Positions 33,246 to 42,336 of a stretch of 64,000 nucleotides of DNA are shown one piece after another. How positions within the stretch are numbered: position 1 is the first letter of the stretch; each line of letters opens with the position of its first letter. The stretch is from Alphaproteobacteria bacterium. GTDB lineage: Bacteria > Pseudomonadota > Alphaproteobacteria > Micropepsales > Micropepsaceae. Position numbers and translations under genes: made by a program. The stretch lies in contig JANXXU010000048.1 in NCBI GenBank assembly GCA_025350465.1, forward strand, positions 248,001 through 312,000, read 5' to 3'. Below the pieces are notes generated by a model. The model had not been told where the DNA came from. It did no database searches and saw nothing but the letters and a program-made list of their open reading frames with translations.

Positions 33246-33707
33246 ATGTCCACCTATTCGGCAAAGTTGTCCGAGATCAAGAAGAACTGGGTGCTGATCG
33301 ACGGCGATGGCCTCATTGTCGGCCGCCTAGCCTCGCTGGTCGCGATGCGCTTGCGCGGCAAGCACAAGCCCGAGTTCACCCCGCACATGGATTGCGGCGA
33401 CAACATCGTCATCGTCAACGCAGGCAAGGTTGTGTTGACCGGCGACAAGGTCAACAAGAAGATCTTCTATTATCACACGGGTTATCCGGGCGGCATCAAA
33501 GAGCGTGTCGTCGGAAAAATCCTCTATGGCAAACATCCTGAGCGGGTCGTCGAAAAGGCGGTTCAGCGCATGCTGCCGAAGGGCCCTCTGGGCAAGAAGC
33601 AGCTTAGCAACCTCTATGTCTACGCCGGGCCCGAGCATCGCCATGCTGCACAGCAGCCCAAACCGCTCGACGTCAAAACCTTGAACGTTAAGAACAGCAG
33701 GCGCTGA
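33246..33707 (+). CDS. rplM: 50S ribosomal protein L13
   Basis: L13 is an early-assembling 23S rRNA-binding protein. The 153-residue product contains [53 protein letters not shown] and [20 protein letters not shown], all L13 hallmarks. The ATG at 33246 is preferred to the longer in-frame extension (33183), because the conserved N-terminus MSTYSAK begins there. It precedes rpsI by four bases, the universal pairing. Confidence 0.98.
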   Translation: MSTYSAKLSEIKKNWVLIDGDGLIVGRLASLVAMRLRGKHKPEFTPHMDCGDNIVIVNAGKVVLTGDKVNKKIFYYHTGYPGGIKERVVGKILYGKHPERVVEKAVQRMLPKGPLGKKQLSNLYVYAGPEHRHAAQQPKPLDVKTLNVKNSRR

Positions 33708-33711
33708 TCCC

Positions 33712-34203
33712 ATGGCCGAAGAAGTTCGCTCCTTTGCCGAAGTGAAGTCGACGCTGATCAAGCGGCCGACACAAGACGCCGTGCCGCAAGGCGAGCAGGT
33801 GCGCAAGCTCGACGCCAAAGGCCGCGCTTACGCGACCGGCCGTCGTAAGAACGCCGTCGCCCGCGTTTGGATCAAGCCGGGTGCCGGGCGCGTCACGGTC
33901 AACGGCAAGGATGAGAAGATTTATTTCGCGCGGCCGGTACTGCGCATGATCTTGCGTCAACCGTTGGTCGTCTCAAACCGCGAGACCCAGTTCGACGTGG
34001 TTGCGACGGTAAAGGGCGGCGGTCTTTCCGGTCAGGCCGGCGCCGTGCGCCACGCGATATCGCGCGCACTTGTCGTCTACGAGCCCGAGCTGAAACCGGC
34101 GTTGAAGCAAAAGGGCTTCATGACGCGCGACAGCCGCATGGTCGAGCGCAAGAAATACGGCCGCGCCAAGGCCCGCCGGAGCTTCCAGTTCTCGAAACGA
34201 TAA
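33712..34203 (+). CDS. rpsI: 30S ribosomal protein S9
   Basis: S9 contacts the P-site tRNA with its basic C-terminal tail. The 163-residue protein has an alphaproteobacterial N-terminal extension of about 35 residues. The core follows: [54 protein letters not shown] and the tail [17 protein letters not shown]. It ends exactly in Lys-Arg, as in the family. A strong terminator follows. Confidence 0.98.
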   Translation: MAEEVRSFAEVKSTLIKRPTQDAVPQGEQVRKLDAKGRAYATGRRKNAVARVWIKPGAGRVTVNGKDEKIYFARPVLRMILRQPLVVSNRETQFDVVATVKGGGLSGQAGAVRHAISRALVVYEPELKPALKQKGFMTRDSRMVERKKYGRAKARRSFQFSKR

Positions 34204-34250
34204 CCGCTGTCAAAAGAACATAGTACCGCGCCACGCGGTAAGCGGTGGGG

Positions 34251-34286
34251 AAGGGCGTCTCGTTCAATCGAGGCGCCCTTTTGTTT
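34251..34286 (+). terminator. Rho-independent terminator after rpsI
   Basis: The stem AAGGGCGTCTCG (34251-34262) / CGAGGCGCCCTT (34269-34280) has one G-T wobble and a six-base loop, and is followed by TTGTTT. It lies 47 bases after the rpsI stop. Confidence 0.9.
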
Positions 34287-34392
34287 GCGTCTGTGCGGTG
34301 GCGGGCAAGGCGTTTACCCTCGCGCCAAGTGAAGATCTGCTCACGGCGCCGACCATGCCAAAATGTCACCGGTCTCGGTCCGAGAGGTCCCA

Positions 34393-35952
34393 ATGCGGCG
34401 AATGATATTGGCCTCTGCACTCTGCCTCTTCTCCGCCGCAACGGGTGTCGCGGAGGCTTCGACGTGTAAGCCGGGTGACATCACCGGCCTTTACAAAGGC
34501 GTGGCGCACGGCTCAGACGGAAGCGGCGCTGAGGTCACATTGAATCTGTTGTGTGCCGATGGCGAGTACGTCGTGCAACTCTTTACATCGCAAGGTGACT
34601 TCAAGGTGACCGACGCCAGCGGCGGCAGCGGACACGTCAAGTTCAACTTCGACACAGGCGCGTCGTTGGCCGCCACCGATTTGACCCTCGCCGGCAGCAA
34701 GTTGAGCGGCGCCTACATCGTCGCCGGCGACCACGGGACAATGACCTTGAGCCGGGTAGGCCCGGCTCTCGCTCGTGACGCCATGGTCGCGCGCCTCGAC
34801 CTGACGCGAGCGCAATGGCGCGAAGATATCGACACCTTCGCGCGCGAGTTGCCGCGCCGCCATGCGAACGCCTTCTTCAGCCTGTCGCGCATTGCTTTCG
34901 ATGCGCAGGTCGCTGCTTTGAAAGGCGCCGTTGGCCGCCTTCACAGTGACGAGATGTTCGTCGCCCTCCTACGCATCGCCAATGCGATCGGCGACGGCCA
35001 CACAGGCCTTGTCACACCATTAGATCGCAAATCCCTGCCGATCGAGATTGGCAAGTTCGGTGATGACTTCCGCATCACGGCAGTGGGGCCGGGCCTCGAT
35101 GGAGCGTTGGGTGCGCGCATCGTCAGGATAGCCGACATGCCGATCGCTGAAGCTTGGACGCGTGCCCTCACGATCACGCCCCAAAGCGAGATGATGGAAC
35201 TGCGCGAAGGCCGCGCGGTCATCTACCTGACCCGCGGTATCACCTTGCATGGGTTGGGGATCGTGCGCGATCGCAACCAGGTGACCTTCACTTTGGCTAC
35301 GGATACCGGCCGACTGTTTCCGATGAAGATTAACGGCGCGCTCGTCGGCGGGAACCCCACATTGCATTCGATCGCCGCCGGCCCGACGCCGTTGTGGAAG
35401 CAGAATCCGGAGCAGCCGTTATGGTGCCGCGAGGTGAGCGAAAGGCGCGCCTTGTATTGTGCCTTCCATTCCTATCAAGGGCTGGAAGAGCATGCCGCGC
35501 TGATGCTTGCCATGATCGACAAGTCGCATCCTACGAAACTCATCATCGACATGCGTGACAACGGCGGGGGCGACAATGCCGAAGGCTACAAATGGCTGAT
35601 CAAACCGCTCAAGGCGCGCGCCGACCTGAACGTCAAAGGCCGCCTCTTCGTTCTCATCGGGCCGCTCACTTTCTCGGCCGCCATGAACAACGCGGCCCAG
35701 TTCGCCGACGAAACGAAGGCGACGCTCGTGGGGCAGACCATCGGCGAGAAGCCAAACTCATATCAGGAGCCACGCCAGTTTCGCTTGCCGAACTCGCATT
35801 TGATCGTGCGCGCCTCGACGTTGTTCTACTCTTTCCGCAAGACGGGTGAGAACGCCGTGCGGCCGCACAAGGAAATCGTGCCGACTTGGCATGACTTCGT
35901 ATCCGGCCGGGACCCTGTGCTGGACTGGGTTTTGGCGCAACCGACGCGCTAG
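34393..35952 (+). CDS. Secreted S41-family (TSPc) peptidase-like protein
   Basis: The 519-residue protein has a signal peptide (ILASALCLFSAATGVAEA, cleavage near residue 22). Residues about 25-130 are beta-rich without a family I recognise. The C-terminal half is a tail-specific-protease (TSPc) domain with LIIDMRDNGGGDNAEGYKWL and the likely nucleophile Ser in GPLTFSAAMNNAAQF, followed by TLVGQTIGEKPNSY. No PDZ domain is evident between the two. It could be an active periplasmic serine peptidase or a TSPc-fold binding protein. The ATG at 34393 keeps a basic n-region (MRRM). Confidence 0.82.
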   Translation: MRRMILASALCLFSAATGVAEASTCKPGDITGLYKGVAHGSDGSGAEVTLNLLCADGEYVVQLFTSQGDFKVTDASGGSGHVKFNFDTGASLAATDLTLAGSKLSGAYIVAGDHGTMTLSRVGPALARDAMVARLDLTRAQWREDIDTFARELPRRHANAFFSLSRIAFDAQVAALKGAVGRLHSDEMFVALLRIANAIGDGHTGLVTPLDRKSLPIEIGKFGDDFRITAVGPGLDGALGARIVRIADMPIAEAWTRALTITPQSEMMELREGRAVIYLTRGITLHGLGIVRDRNQVTFTLATDTGRLFPMKINGALVGGNPTLHSIAAGPTPLWKQNPEQPLWCREVSERRALYCAFHSYQGLEEHAALMLAMIDKSHPTKLIIDMRDNGGGDNAEGYKWLIKPLKARADLNVKGRLFVLIGPLTFSAAMNNAAQFADETKATLVGQTIGEKPNSYQEPRQFRLPNSHLIVRASTLFYSFRKTGENAVRPHKEIVPTWHDFVSGRDPVLDWVLAQPTR

Positions 35953-36015
35953 CGTCCGCGCATTGTGTTGTGTGAAGAGCTGGCTATCCTGTCCGAAAGG
36001 AACGAGCGCGCCCAC

Positions 36016-36708
36016 ATGACTGACTTCAAAGGCTTTCCCAAGGATTTCTTCCAGTTCTTCAAAGAGCTCGCCAAGAACAACGAGCGACCGTGGTTCGAAG
36101 AGAACAAGGAGCGCTACAAGGCCGTCGTCGTGGCCCCGATGTCGGACTTCATTACGGCGATGTCGCCCCGCTTGGCAAAGATATCGAAGCACTTCGTCGC
36201 CGATCCGCGACCGAACGGCGGCTCGATGTTTCGCATCTACCGCGACGTGCGCTTCGCCAAGGACAAGCGCCCCTACAAGGAGCACGCGTCGTGCCATTTT
36301 CGCCAGGCCGGCGGCAAGGACGTGCACGCGCCAGGCTTCTATATGCACTTCGCGCCGGACGAGGTGCTCTTCGGCGGCGGCATGTGGATGCCGGAACCGG
36401 AGTCGCTGAACAAAATCCGCCAGTCGATCGCGGGCGACGCGAAGGCCTGGCGCAAAGTCGTCGAGGACAAGGGCTTCAAGGCGGCGTTCAAAGAGGTCCA
36501 CGGCGATGCGCTCTCGCGGCCGCCACGCGGCTTTGACCCGGCGCACCCCTACATTGAAGACATCAAGCGCAAGAGCTTCTTCGCAATGCACGAGTCGACG
36601 CCCAAGGCCACGCAATCGGCGACGCTGCTCGATGACGTGGAGGCGACGTTTCGCGCCGCCAAGCCTTTGATGAAATTTCTCTGCGCCGCCGTCGGCGCGC
36701 CATATTGA
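36016..36708 (+). CDS. DUF2461 family protein
   Basis: The 230-residue product matches DUF2461, a widespread family of unknown function. It begins FKGFPKDFFQFFKELAKNNE and contains RPWFEENKERYKAVVVAPM, the conserved MFRIYRDVRFAKDKRPYKEH, PGFYMHFAPDEVLFGGGMW and LKRPPRGFD-like text (LSRPPRGFDPAHPYIEDIKR). The RDVRFSKDK-type motif is the family signature. The ATG at 36016 gives the usual length. It neighbours an esterase with no obvious link. Confidence 0.92.
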   Translation: MTDFKGFPKDFFQFFKELAKNNERPWFEENKERYKAVVVAPMSDFITAMSPRLAKISKHFVADPRPNGGSMFRIYRDVRFAKDKRPYKEHASCHFRQAGGKDVHAPGFYMHFAPDEVLFGGGMWMPEPESLNKIRQSIAGDAKAWRKVVEDKGFKAAFKEVHGDALSRPPRGFDPAHPYIEDIKRKSFFAMHESTPKATQSATLLDDVEATFRAAKPLMKFLCAAVGAPY

Positions 36709-36761
36709 AGTTTGCGCCGGAATCACTGAAGCCCAACGTTGAACGGGCAAGGAGCGCCACC

Positions 36762-37676
36762 ATGCGCAATGTAGCCTTGATGCTCGCCATCATCGTTTGC
36801 TCGGTGCCAATGGCCAGTGCCGCGGAACGTGAGCGCGCACTTGAGATCGGCGGTAAGCAGCGCAACTACATCCTGGTCACCCCCGACAAGCAGTCGGTGC
36901 CGGCGCCGCTCTTGATCGTCTATCACGGGGGCGGGGACTCGCCGCGCCGCGCGCTCAGCTATACGCGCTTCGATAGGTTGGCCGGTCAGGAAAACGTCGC
37001 CGTTGTTTTTCCGCAGGGCATCGACGGCAATTGGAACGACGGCCGGCAGACGACCGATATCCGCCAGCGGGCTTCGTCGAACGCCGATGACGTCACATTC
37101 ACGCTGGCGATCATCGACCAGCTGGCGGGTGAGCATATCGTCGATCCTGCTCGCGTCTTCCTGACGGGCGCGTCGAACGGGGGCATGATGACGTTGCGCA
37201 CGGCCTGCGACGCGGCCGATCGCATCGCCGGTATCGCGCCCGTCGTCGCCAACCAGCCGACCGACTGGCAATGCGCTCCGTCGCGCGCCATCCCCGCGAT
37301 GTTCTTCAACGGCACCGAGGACGAATTTATGCCGTTCAATGGGGGACGCATTGCCGAGCACAAAACGCGCAAGGATTTGGGCGCGGTCGAGAGCGTTGAA
37401 GATACGATCGCCGCGTTTCGCCGCATCGACGGCTGCTCCGGCATCAAGAAAACCGAGACGCGCGACGAACATGATAGCGACCAAACGCGTGCCATCGTAA
37501 CCGACTACGAATGCTCGAAGGCGCCGCTGCGCCAAGTCGTCATCGAAGGCGGTGGCCACACTTGGCCGGGCGCCCGTACCAACATCATCGCCAACATGGT
37601 CCTCGGCCGCACGACGCCCGAAATCGATGCGACCAAGGAGATTTGGGATTTTTTCAAGAGCCTGCCGGGCCGTTAG
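36762..37676 (+). CDS. Secreted LpqC/PHB-depolymerase-type esterase
   Basis: The 304-residue protein has a signal peptide (VALMLAIIVCSVPMASA, cleavage near residue 22). An alpha/beta-hydrolase of the LpqC or poly(3-hydroxybutyrate) depolymerase family follows: PLLIVYHGGGDSPRRAL, FPQGIDGNWNDGRQ, the nucleophile elbow LTGASNGGMMTL, FFNGTEDEFMPFNGG with the likely acid, and GGGHTWPGA with the catalytic His. Members include feruloyl esterases and depolymerases, so the substrate is open. The ATG at 36762 follows an AAGGAG site. Its stop overlaps the convergent acyl-CoA dehydrogenase stop by four bases. Confidence 0.88.
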   Translation: MRNVALMLAIIVCSVPMASAAERERALEIGGKQRNYILVTPDKQSVPAPLLIVYHGGGDSPRRALSYTRFDRLAGQENVAVVFPQGIDGNWNDGRQTTDIRQRASSNADDVTFTLAIIDQLAGEHIVDPARVFLTGASNGGMMTLRTACDAADRIAGIAPVVANQPTDWQCAPSRAIPAMFFNGTEDEFMPFNGGRIAEHKTRKDLGAVESVEDTIAAFRRIDGCSGIKKTETRDEHDSDQTRAIVTDYECSKAPLRQVVIEGGGHTWPGARTNIIANMVLGRTTPEIDATKEIWDFFKSLPGR

Positions 37677-39325
37677 CGCGGCATCGCCCGCTCGATGATT
37701 TTGGCCGTGTCGATCGACGCGGGGCCTGCGCCGTAAGCGACGCCCGCGTCCTCGCCGAAGCGCAGCGCGCAGAACGCATCGCCAATTGCCTGCGGCTCGT
37801 GACGCACGAGGAGCGAGCCTTGCAGTGCCAATGCAGCGTTTTCGACGAAAGAGCGGGCCGTGGTCTCCGCCGCCTTGCCGGCGCCGAGGCGTGCTTTGAC
37901 TTCGTTGATCGCATGATCGAGCAGCGAATTTGCGCCCCTGGCTAACTCAAGCTCACCAACCAATGCTTCGGCGGTTTCGGGCTCGCGCGTCAGTGCGCGT
38001 AGCACATCGAGACAGATAACGTTGCCGGAGCCTTCCCAAATGGAATTCAGCGGCGATTGACGGAAGAGGCGTGGCATCACCAACTCCTCCACGTAGCCCG
38101 CACCTCCATGACATTCCATCGCCTCGTAGACATGCCCGACGACGCGCTTGTTGAGCCAATATTTTCCGATCGGCGTCGCGAGGCGCGAGAAGAGTGCGGC
38201 CTTCGGATCGCGCGCGGCCTCGTCGAACGAGCGTGCGATACGGAAGGTGAGTGCGGTCGCGGCTTCGGACTCGATCACAAGATCGGCGAGCACTTGGCGC
38301 ATCAAGGGTTGATCGATCAGCCTGCGCTGAAAGGCTGTACGATGCGCGGTGTGCCACAATGCGTTCGCTGCCGCTTGGCGCATGTACGCGGCGGGCGCGA
38401 TGATGCAATCGAGGCGCGTGTGATGCACCATTTCGATGATTGTGCGAACGCCGCGGCCCTCTTCGCCGACAAGATAGCCTTCGGCGCCGTGATACTCGAT
38501 CTCCGACGATGCGTTGGCGCGATCGCCGAGCTTGTCCTTGAGCCGCATGATCTGGATCGTGTTGCGTTCGCCGTCGCGGCGCCAACGCGGCACTAAGAAG
38601 CACGACAGCCCGCCTTCGGCGTAAGCGAGTGTTAGGAAAGCGTCGCACATGGGTGCCGAGCAGAACCATTTGTGCCCAGTGAGCTCATAGACACCATTCG
38701 CGCCGGCGCGTGTGGCTCGCGTGGTGTTGGCGCGAACGTCCGAACCGCCCTGCTTCTCCGTCATCGCCATGCCGATGGTCGCGGCCTTCTTCTTCGACGC
38801 TGGTGCCGATGTCGGGTCGTAGGCGAGCGTGGTGACACGCGGAATCCATTCCGCCGCGAGATCGGGCTGGTGGCGCAGCGCCGGGACCGCGGCATAGGTC
38901 ATCGTCATCGGACAACAGACACCGGGCTCTGCCTGGCTCATCATGAACTCGAGCGCGGCGTGCGCGACGTGGCCGGCTTCTTTTTCCGTCCATGCAATTC
39001 CTGATACGCCGCCACTAAGCCCTAGCTCCATCAGTTTGTGGTAGCTCGGGTGAAACGTCACTTCGTCGAGGCGTCGGCCGTAGCGGTCGAACGAGCGCAG
39101 CTGCGGAACGTTCCGGTTTGCCTCGAACGCCCACTCGGCGACCTCCGCCGATCCGGCGCGCGCGCCGAATGCCGCGAGCCGCGTTTCATGCGAGCCTCCG
39201 CCTTCGCGGCGCACGGCATCGGTGAGCGCGATGTCGGATTTGTAAAGATTGACGTCCTCGAACGGCGGCGGCTGGTTCGTGACTTCGTGCGTTTCGAGGG
39301 TCGCGCGGGGATTGAGCGAAGGCAT
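37673..39325 (-). CDS. Acyl-CoA dehydrogenase family protein, AidB-like
   Basis: The 550-residue flavoprotein resembles AidB, the adaptive-response member of the acyl-CoA dehydrogenases, with an extra N-terminal region. It has QPPPFEDVNLYKSDIALTDA at the start, then CPMTMTYAAVPALRHQPD, the FAD-binding GMAMTEKQGGSDVRANTTRA and YELTGHKWFCSAPMCDAFL. The C-terminal ECHGGAGYVEELVMPRLFRQ and SIWEGSGNVICLD follow. AidB binds DNA and protects against alkylation in E. coli; whether this one does is unknown. The ATG at 39325 follows a GAGGAG element. The gene is convergent with the esterase. Confidence 0.92.
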   Translation of the reverse strand: MPSLNPRATLETHEVTNQPPPFEDVNLYKSDIALTDAVRREGGGSHETRLAAFGARAGSAEVAEWAFEANRNVPQLRSFDRYGRRLDEVTFHPSYHKLMELGLSGGVSGIAWTEKEAGHVAHAALEFMMSQAEPGVCCPMTMTYAAVPALRHQPDLAAEWIPRVTTLAYDPTSAPASKKKAATIGMAMTEKQGGSDVRANTTRATRAGANGVYELTGHKWFCSAPMCDAFLTLAYAEGGLSCFLVPRWRRDGERNTIQIMRLKDKLGDRANASSEIEYHGAEGYLVGEEGRGVRTIIEMVHHTRLDCIIAPAAYMRQAAANALWHTAHRTAFQRRLIDQPLMRQVLADLVIESEAATALTFRIARSFDEAARDPKAALFSRLATPIGKYWLNKRVVGHVYEAMECHGGAGYVEELVMPRLFRQSPLNSIWEGSGNVICLDVLRALTREPETAEALVGELELARGANSLLDHAINEVKARLGAGKAAETTARSFVENAALALQGSLLVRHEPQAIGDAFCALRFGEDAGVAYGAGPASIDTAKIIERAMPR

Positions 39326-39348
39326 CAATCAAAACTCCTCGGCGGAAA

Positions 39349-39927
39349 TTACTTCGCTGTCGCGGTCAGCTCCGCGAAGTTGAGCGGAATGTCGAAGCCG
39401 CCGGCCTCGGTCGCCGTCAAGACGCGGCCGTGGATGGTCAGCTTGTCGCCGGTGCTCAGGCGGCCGGTGTTGCAATGAAAGGTGGCGCCAAAGGTCAGTC
39501 GCGACAAGGCCTGGATCTGCGTCATCGTTCGAACCGTCGTTTCGCCTTCGGAGGCTACGACTTTGATGTCGGTGATCTCATTCTCCTTGGCGTCACACTT
39601 GGCGCCCGCCGCACTCGTCAGTTCAAGTCCGATCCCATTTCGCGCCGCAGCCATCGAGGCTAAAACGACTCGCGCCACGGAATGGCTCAGGTTCTCGATC
39701 GACAGTTTCGCCTTCGCGCCGAGGGAACCGTCGAGTGCCAACGCCTCGACGCGAAAGCGCAGCGGCCCATGAGTGAAGTCGTTGTGCGACTCCGCCGCTG
39801 CGGCAGGCGCGGGCGCCGGCGCTGGACCGGATGCAGCGACGGCAAGGGGAAACCTACCGGCCACGAGCACGGTGGCGCAAATCAATATGCGCACAGCGTT
39901 GCGCCCGAAGTTCGATGAAAGCATCAT
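39349..39927 (-). CDS. Secreted hypothetical protein, 192 aa
   Basis: The product has a signal peptide (ILICATVLVAGRFPLAVAA, cleavage near 33), an Ala/Pro linker (about 34-47) and a beta-rich domain (about 50-190). That domain includes FTHGPLRFRVEALALDG, KAKLSIENLSHSVARVVLA and LTFGATFHCNTGRLSTGD, with two cysteines that could form a disulfide. I recognise no family. It sits 23 bases upstream of the AidB-like gene on the same strand, so the two may be co-transcribed. Two adjacent ATG codons could start it; an AGGGGA element precedes both. Confidence 0.7.
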   Translation of the reverse strand: MMLSSNFGRNAVRILICATVLVAGRFPLAVAASGPAPAPAPAAAAESHNDFTHGPLRFRVEALALDGSLGAKAKLSIENLSHSVARVVLASMAAARNGIGLELTSAAGAKCDAKENEITDIKVVASEGETTVRTMTQIQALSRLTFGATFHCNTGRLSTGDKLTIHGRVLTATEAGGFDIPLNFAELTATAK

Positions 39928-40078
39928 GCTGGTCCCCTTAGCGTTGTGGACATGTTAGGGGTCGACGCGGAATACCTCAAACGGCCCAACAATTCAGCCG
40001 CGCCGCGTCGCACCATCGGCTCTTGACTTGCGGCGCCCCCTCGCGCCACTTCTTGGCACAAGACCGGCCGCAAGCCGT

Positions 40079-40160
40079 CCTTTCGTGACTGGCGTATTCA
40101 ACGTGGGCTTGAGCCACGGGGAAGCGAAAGGGCGGGGTCCTCATGCCGCACGCCTGGGCA
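40079..40160 (+). promoter_or_regulatory. ZTP (pfl) riboswitch upstream of glyA
   Basis: The sequence matches the pfl/ZTP aptamer. P1 forms between CCTTTCG (40079-40085) and CGAAAGG (40125-40131). The conserved GTGACTGGCG follows P1's 5' strand. A hairpin CGTGG/CCACG (40102-40106 / 40114-40118) leads into CGGGGAAGCG. The 3' domain ends CCGCACGCCTGGGCA (40146-40160), whose CGCC can pair with the GGCG at 40091-40094 as the known pseudoknot. ZTP signals low 10-formyl-tetrahydrofolate and turns on one-carbon genes, and glyA is a classic target. The region 40162-40187 contains a TCCGC/GCGGA stem before the Shine-Dalgarno site (GAGGAGG, 40194-40200), a possible expression platform. Confidence 0.9.
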
Positions 40161-40211
40161 ATCCGCTTGCAAGACGTTTGACGCGGACAAATTGAGGAGG
40201 CGAGCAATCCC

Positions 40212-41468
40212 ATGATCGACTATCGAGCGGCCTTGAAGGCCACCGACCCCGACGTATTCGAAGCTCTCATCGGCGAGGAGCGGCGCCAACGCGACGGCGT
40301 CGAAATGATTCCGTCCGAGAACTATGCGTTCCCCGAAGTGCTGGCGGCACTGGGCACGGTCTTTACTAACAAATATTCCGAAGGCTATCCGGGCCGGCGG
40401 TATTACGGCGGCACCGAGTTCGTCGACGTGATCGAGAATTTGGCGCGTGATCGCGCCAAGGCGCTCTTCCGCGGCGAGCACGCGAACGTGCAGCCGCTCT
40501 CGGGCTCGCCGATGAATCAGGCCGTGTATCTCGGCTTCATCGAGCCCGGCGCCACGATCCTGGCGATGGACTTGAGCCACGGCGGACACCTGACGCACGG
40601 CGCCCCAGTCTCGCATATGGGCAAAATCTATCGCTTCGTACGCTACAAGACGAACCCGCAGGACGGCTCGATTGACTTCGATCATCTGCGCGACATGGCG
40701 GTGAAGGAAAAGCCGAAACTCGTGGTCTGCGGCTATTCCTCATATCCGCGCGACTATGATTACAAACCTTTCAAGCAGATCGCGGATGAAGTCGGCGCCT
40801 TGACGATGGCCGATGTCAGTCACATCGGCGGGTTGATCGCCGGCGGCGCGATGCGCAATCCGATGGATGCGGGCTTCGATTTCTTGACCACGACGACGCA
40901 CAAATCGCTGCGCGGTCCGCGCGGCGGTTTGATCGTGTGCAAGAAAGAACATGCGAAGGCGATCGATCAATCCGTGTTTCCCGGCCTGCAAGGCGGGCCG
41001 CATATGAATCAGGTGGCCGCGACCGCCGTGGCGCTGAAACTCGCGAGCCAACCGTCGTTTCAAACTTATGCCACGCAAGTGCTGAAGAATGCGAAAGCCT
41101 TGGCGGCGGCGCTTGACAATCAAGGCGCCTATCTCGTGACCGGCGGCACGGACAATCATTTGATGGTCATCGATGTCGTGAAGAGCTTCGGCATGAACGG
41201 TGCAGAAGCGGAGAAAGCGCTTGATCACGCCGGCATCACGACCAACAAGCAGGTGATCCCCGACGATCCCAATCCGCCGCTGAAGCCCTCAGGCGTTCGT
41301 CTCGGCACACCTGCGGCGACGACGCGCGGCATGAAGGAAGGCGAGATGAAGGCGCTGGCCCGCGTCATGGTCGAAGCGTTGAAGAATCACAAGGAGCCAC
41401 GCCGGTTGGAAGCGTTGCGCCAAGAAACGCGCGTGCTCTGTTCGCGCTTTCCCGTTCCGGGTCTGTGA
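40212..41468 (+). CDS. glyA: Serine hydroxymethyltransferase
   Basis: SHMT interconverts serine and glycine while charging tetrahydrofolate with a one-carbon unit. The 418-residue PLP enzyme has EMIPSENYAFPEVLAALG, NKYSEGYPGRRYYGGTE, NVQPLSGSPMNQAVY, MDLSHGGHLTHG, MADVSHIGGLIAGG and the Schiff-base Lys231 in TTTTHKSLRGPRGG. These are family motifs with slight changes (Ser for Ala in ADVSHI). It is controlled by a ZTP riboswitch, is separate from nrdR, and is followed by an overlapping acetyltransferase gene. A strong GAGGAGG site precedes the ATG. Confidence 0.96.
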   Translation: MIDYRAALKATDPDVFEALIGEERRQRDGVEMIPSENYAFPEVLAALGTVFTNKYSEGYPGRRYYGGTEFVDVIENLARDRAKALFRGEHANVQPLSGSPMNQAVYLGFIEPGATILAMDLSHGGHLTHGAPVSHMGKIYRFVRYKTNPQDGSIDFDHLRDMAVKEKPKLVVCGYSSYPRDYDYKPFKQIADEVGALTMADVSHIGGLIAGGAMRNPMDAGFDFLTTTTHKSLRGPRGGLIVCKKEHAKAIDQSVFPGLQGGPHMNQVAATAVALKLASQPSFQTYATQVLKNAKALAAALDNQGAYLVTGGTDNHLMVIDVVKSFGMNGAEAEKALDHAGITTNKQVIPDDPNPPLKPSGVRLGTPAATTRGMKEGEMKALARVMVEALKNHKEPRRLEALRQETRVLCSRFPVPGL

Positions 41469-41992
41469 GCGGCAAAGCGAAAATCGAGACCGAGCGGCTC
41501 ATCCTCGTGCCGCTCGATCGTTCCTGGCGCCAAGATCTCATTCGCCTGCATCGCGACCCGGTGGTGGTCAACTGGCTCTTTGGCGGCAAGGTGCCTCCCG
41601 ACAAGGATGACGACAAGCGCATCGCGCATTACGAAGAATTATGGAAGGAGCGCGGCTACGGCGCTTTTGCCGTCACTGACAAGATCACCGGCGCCTTCCT
41701 CGGCCGCGCCGGTCCGGTGGTCACGCCCGAAACCGACCGCATCGAGATCGTCTGGTCGATGCTCTCGACCGTCCACGGTCGAGGCATCGCCACGGAATCG
41801 GCGCGCGCCGCGATTGATTTCACCTTTGCGCAAAGCGATCTCGCCGTGCTCGATGCTTACGTACGGCCCGACAACGTTGCTTCTCAACGCGTCGCGGGGA
41901 AGCTTGGTTTCCAATTGATCGACCAGCGTTTGCTTTACGCCATGACGCTCAACTACTACCGGCTCGAACGCCGGGGTGGCGGAACTTGCTAG
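41465..41992 (+). CDS. GNAT-family N-acetyltransferase (RimJ/RimL type)
   Basis: The 175-residue protein begins IETERLILVPLDRSWRQDLI, the pattern of RimJ/RimL-like acetyltransferases. It has GYGAFAVTDKITGAFLGRAG, IEIVWSMLSTVHGRGIATES (the acetyl-CoA loop Gly-Arg-Gly-Ile-Ala) and AYVRPDNVASQRVAGKLGFQ. The acceptor (protein N-terminus, antibiotic or metabolite) is unknown. The GTG start overlaps the glyA stop (GTGA), so the gene is probably co-regulated with glyA by the riboswitch. Confidence 0.9.
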   Translation: MSGKAKIETERLILVPLDRSWRQDLIRLHRDPVVVNWLFGGKVPPDKDDDKRIAHYEELWKERGYGAFAVTDKITGAFLGRAGPVVTPETDRIEIVWSMLSTVHGRGIATESARAAIDFTFAQSDLAVLDAYVRPDNVASQRVAGKLGFQLIDQRLLYAMTLNYYRLERRGGGTC

Positions 41993-42336
41993 CAGTGCCT
42001 CGCGTTATCAGCGAGGCCTCAGCCACTCGGGTTGCGGCCCGTGTAAGGGCCCAGTCTAGGTCTCCAGAAATCCCTCAATTCGCCCAAGGCATCCCACTGT
42101 TATTCGCTGTAAATTACCAAAATTTACAGCGACAATAATATTGCCACACTTACGAAGCCTGCTTCCGGGCACACGCCTCTAGGCACTCATCGCACTTTTG
42201 GCTGCGACAACCCTCAAATTCAGATCGACGATGTCAATGATCGGAGAGCCCGCGTCGGGCATCAAACTCACTAGAACATACATAGAACAAAATTGCGCTC
42301 GGCGCAATGCCGCCCCGCCGTTAGTTGGTTGTGAGG
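41993..42336. other. Gene-free intergenic region with two hairpins
   Basis: About 340 bases separate the acetyltransferase and the next minus-strand gene. A stem GCCTCGC (41997-42003) / GCGAGGC (42011-42017), with a seven-base loop, could be a weak terminator for the glyA operon; it lacks a T-run. The stretch from about 42060 to 42330 is richer in A and T. It holds the palindrome described separately and no open frame that looks coding. Confidence 0.5.
42104..42132. repeat. Perfect 12-bp inverted repeat in AT-rich intergenic DNA
   Basis: TCGCTGTAAATT (42104-42115) and AATTTACAGCGA (42121-42132) are exact reverse complements around a five-base centre ACCAA. No T-run follows, so an operator or cruciform-forming site is as likely as a terminator. 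No regulator gene lies directly beside it. Confidence 0.7.
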
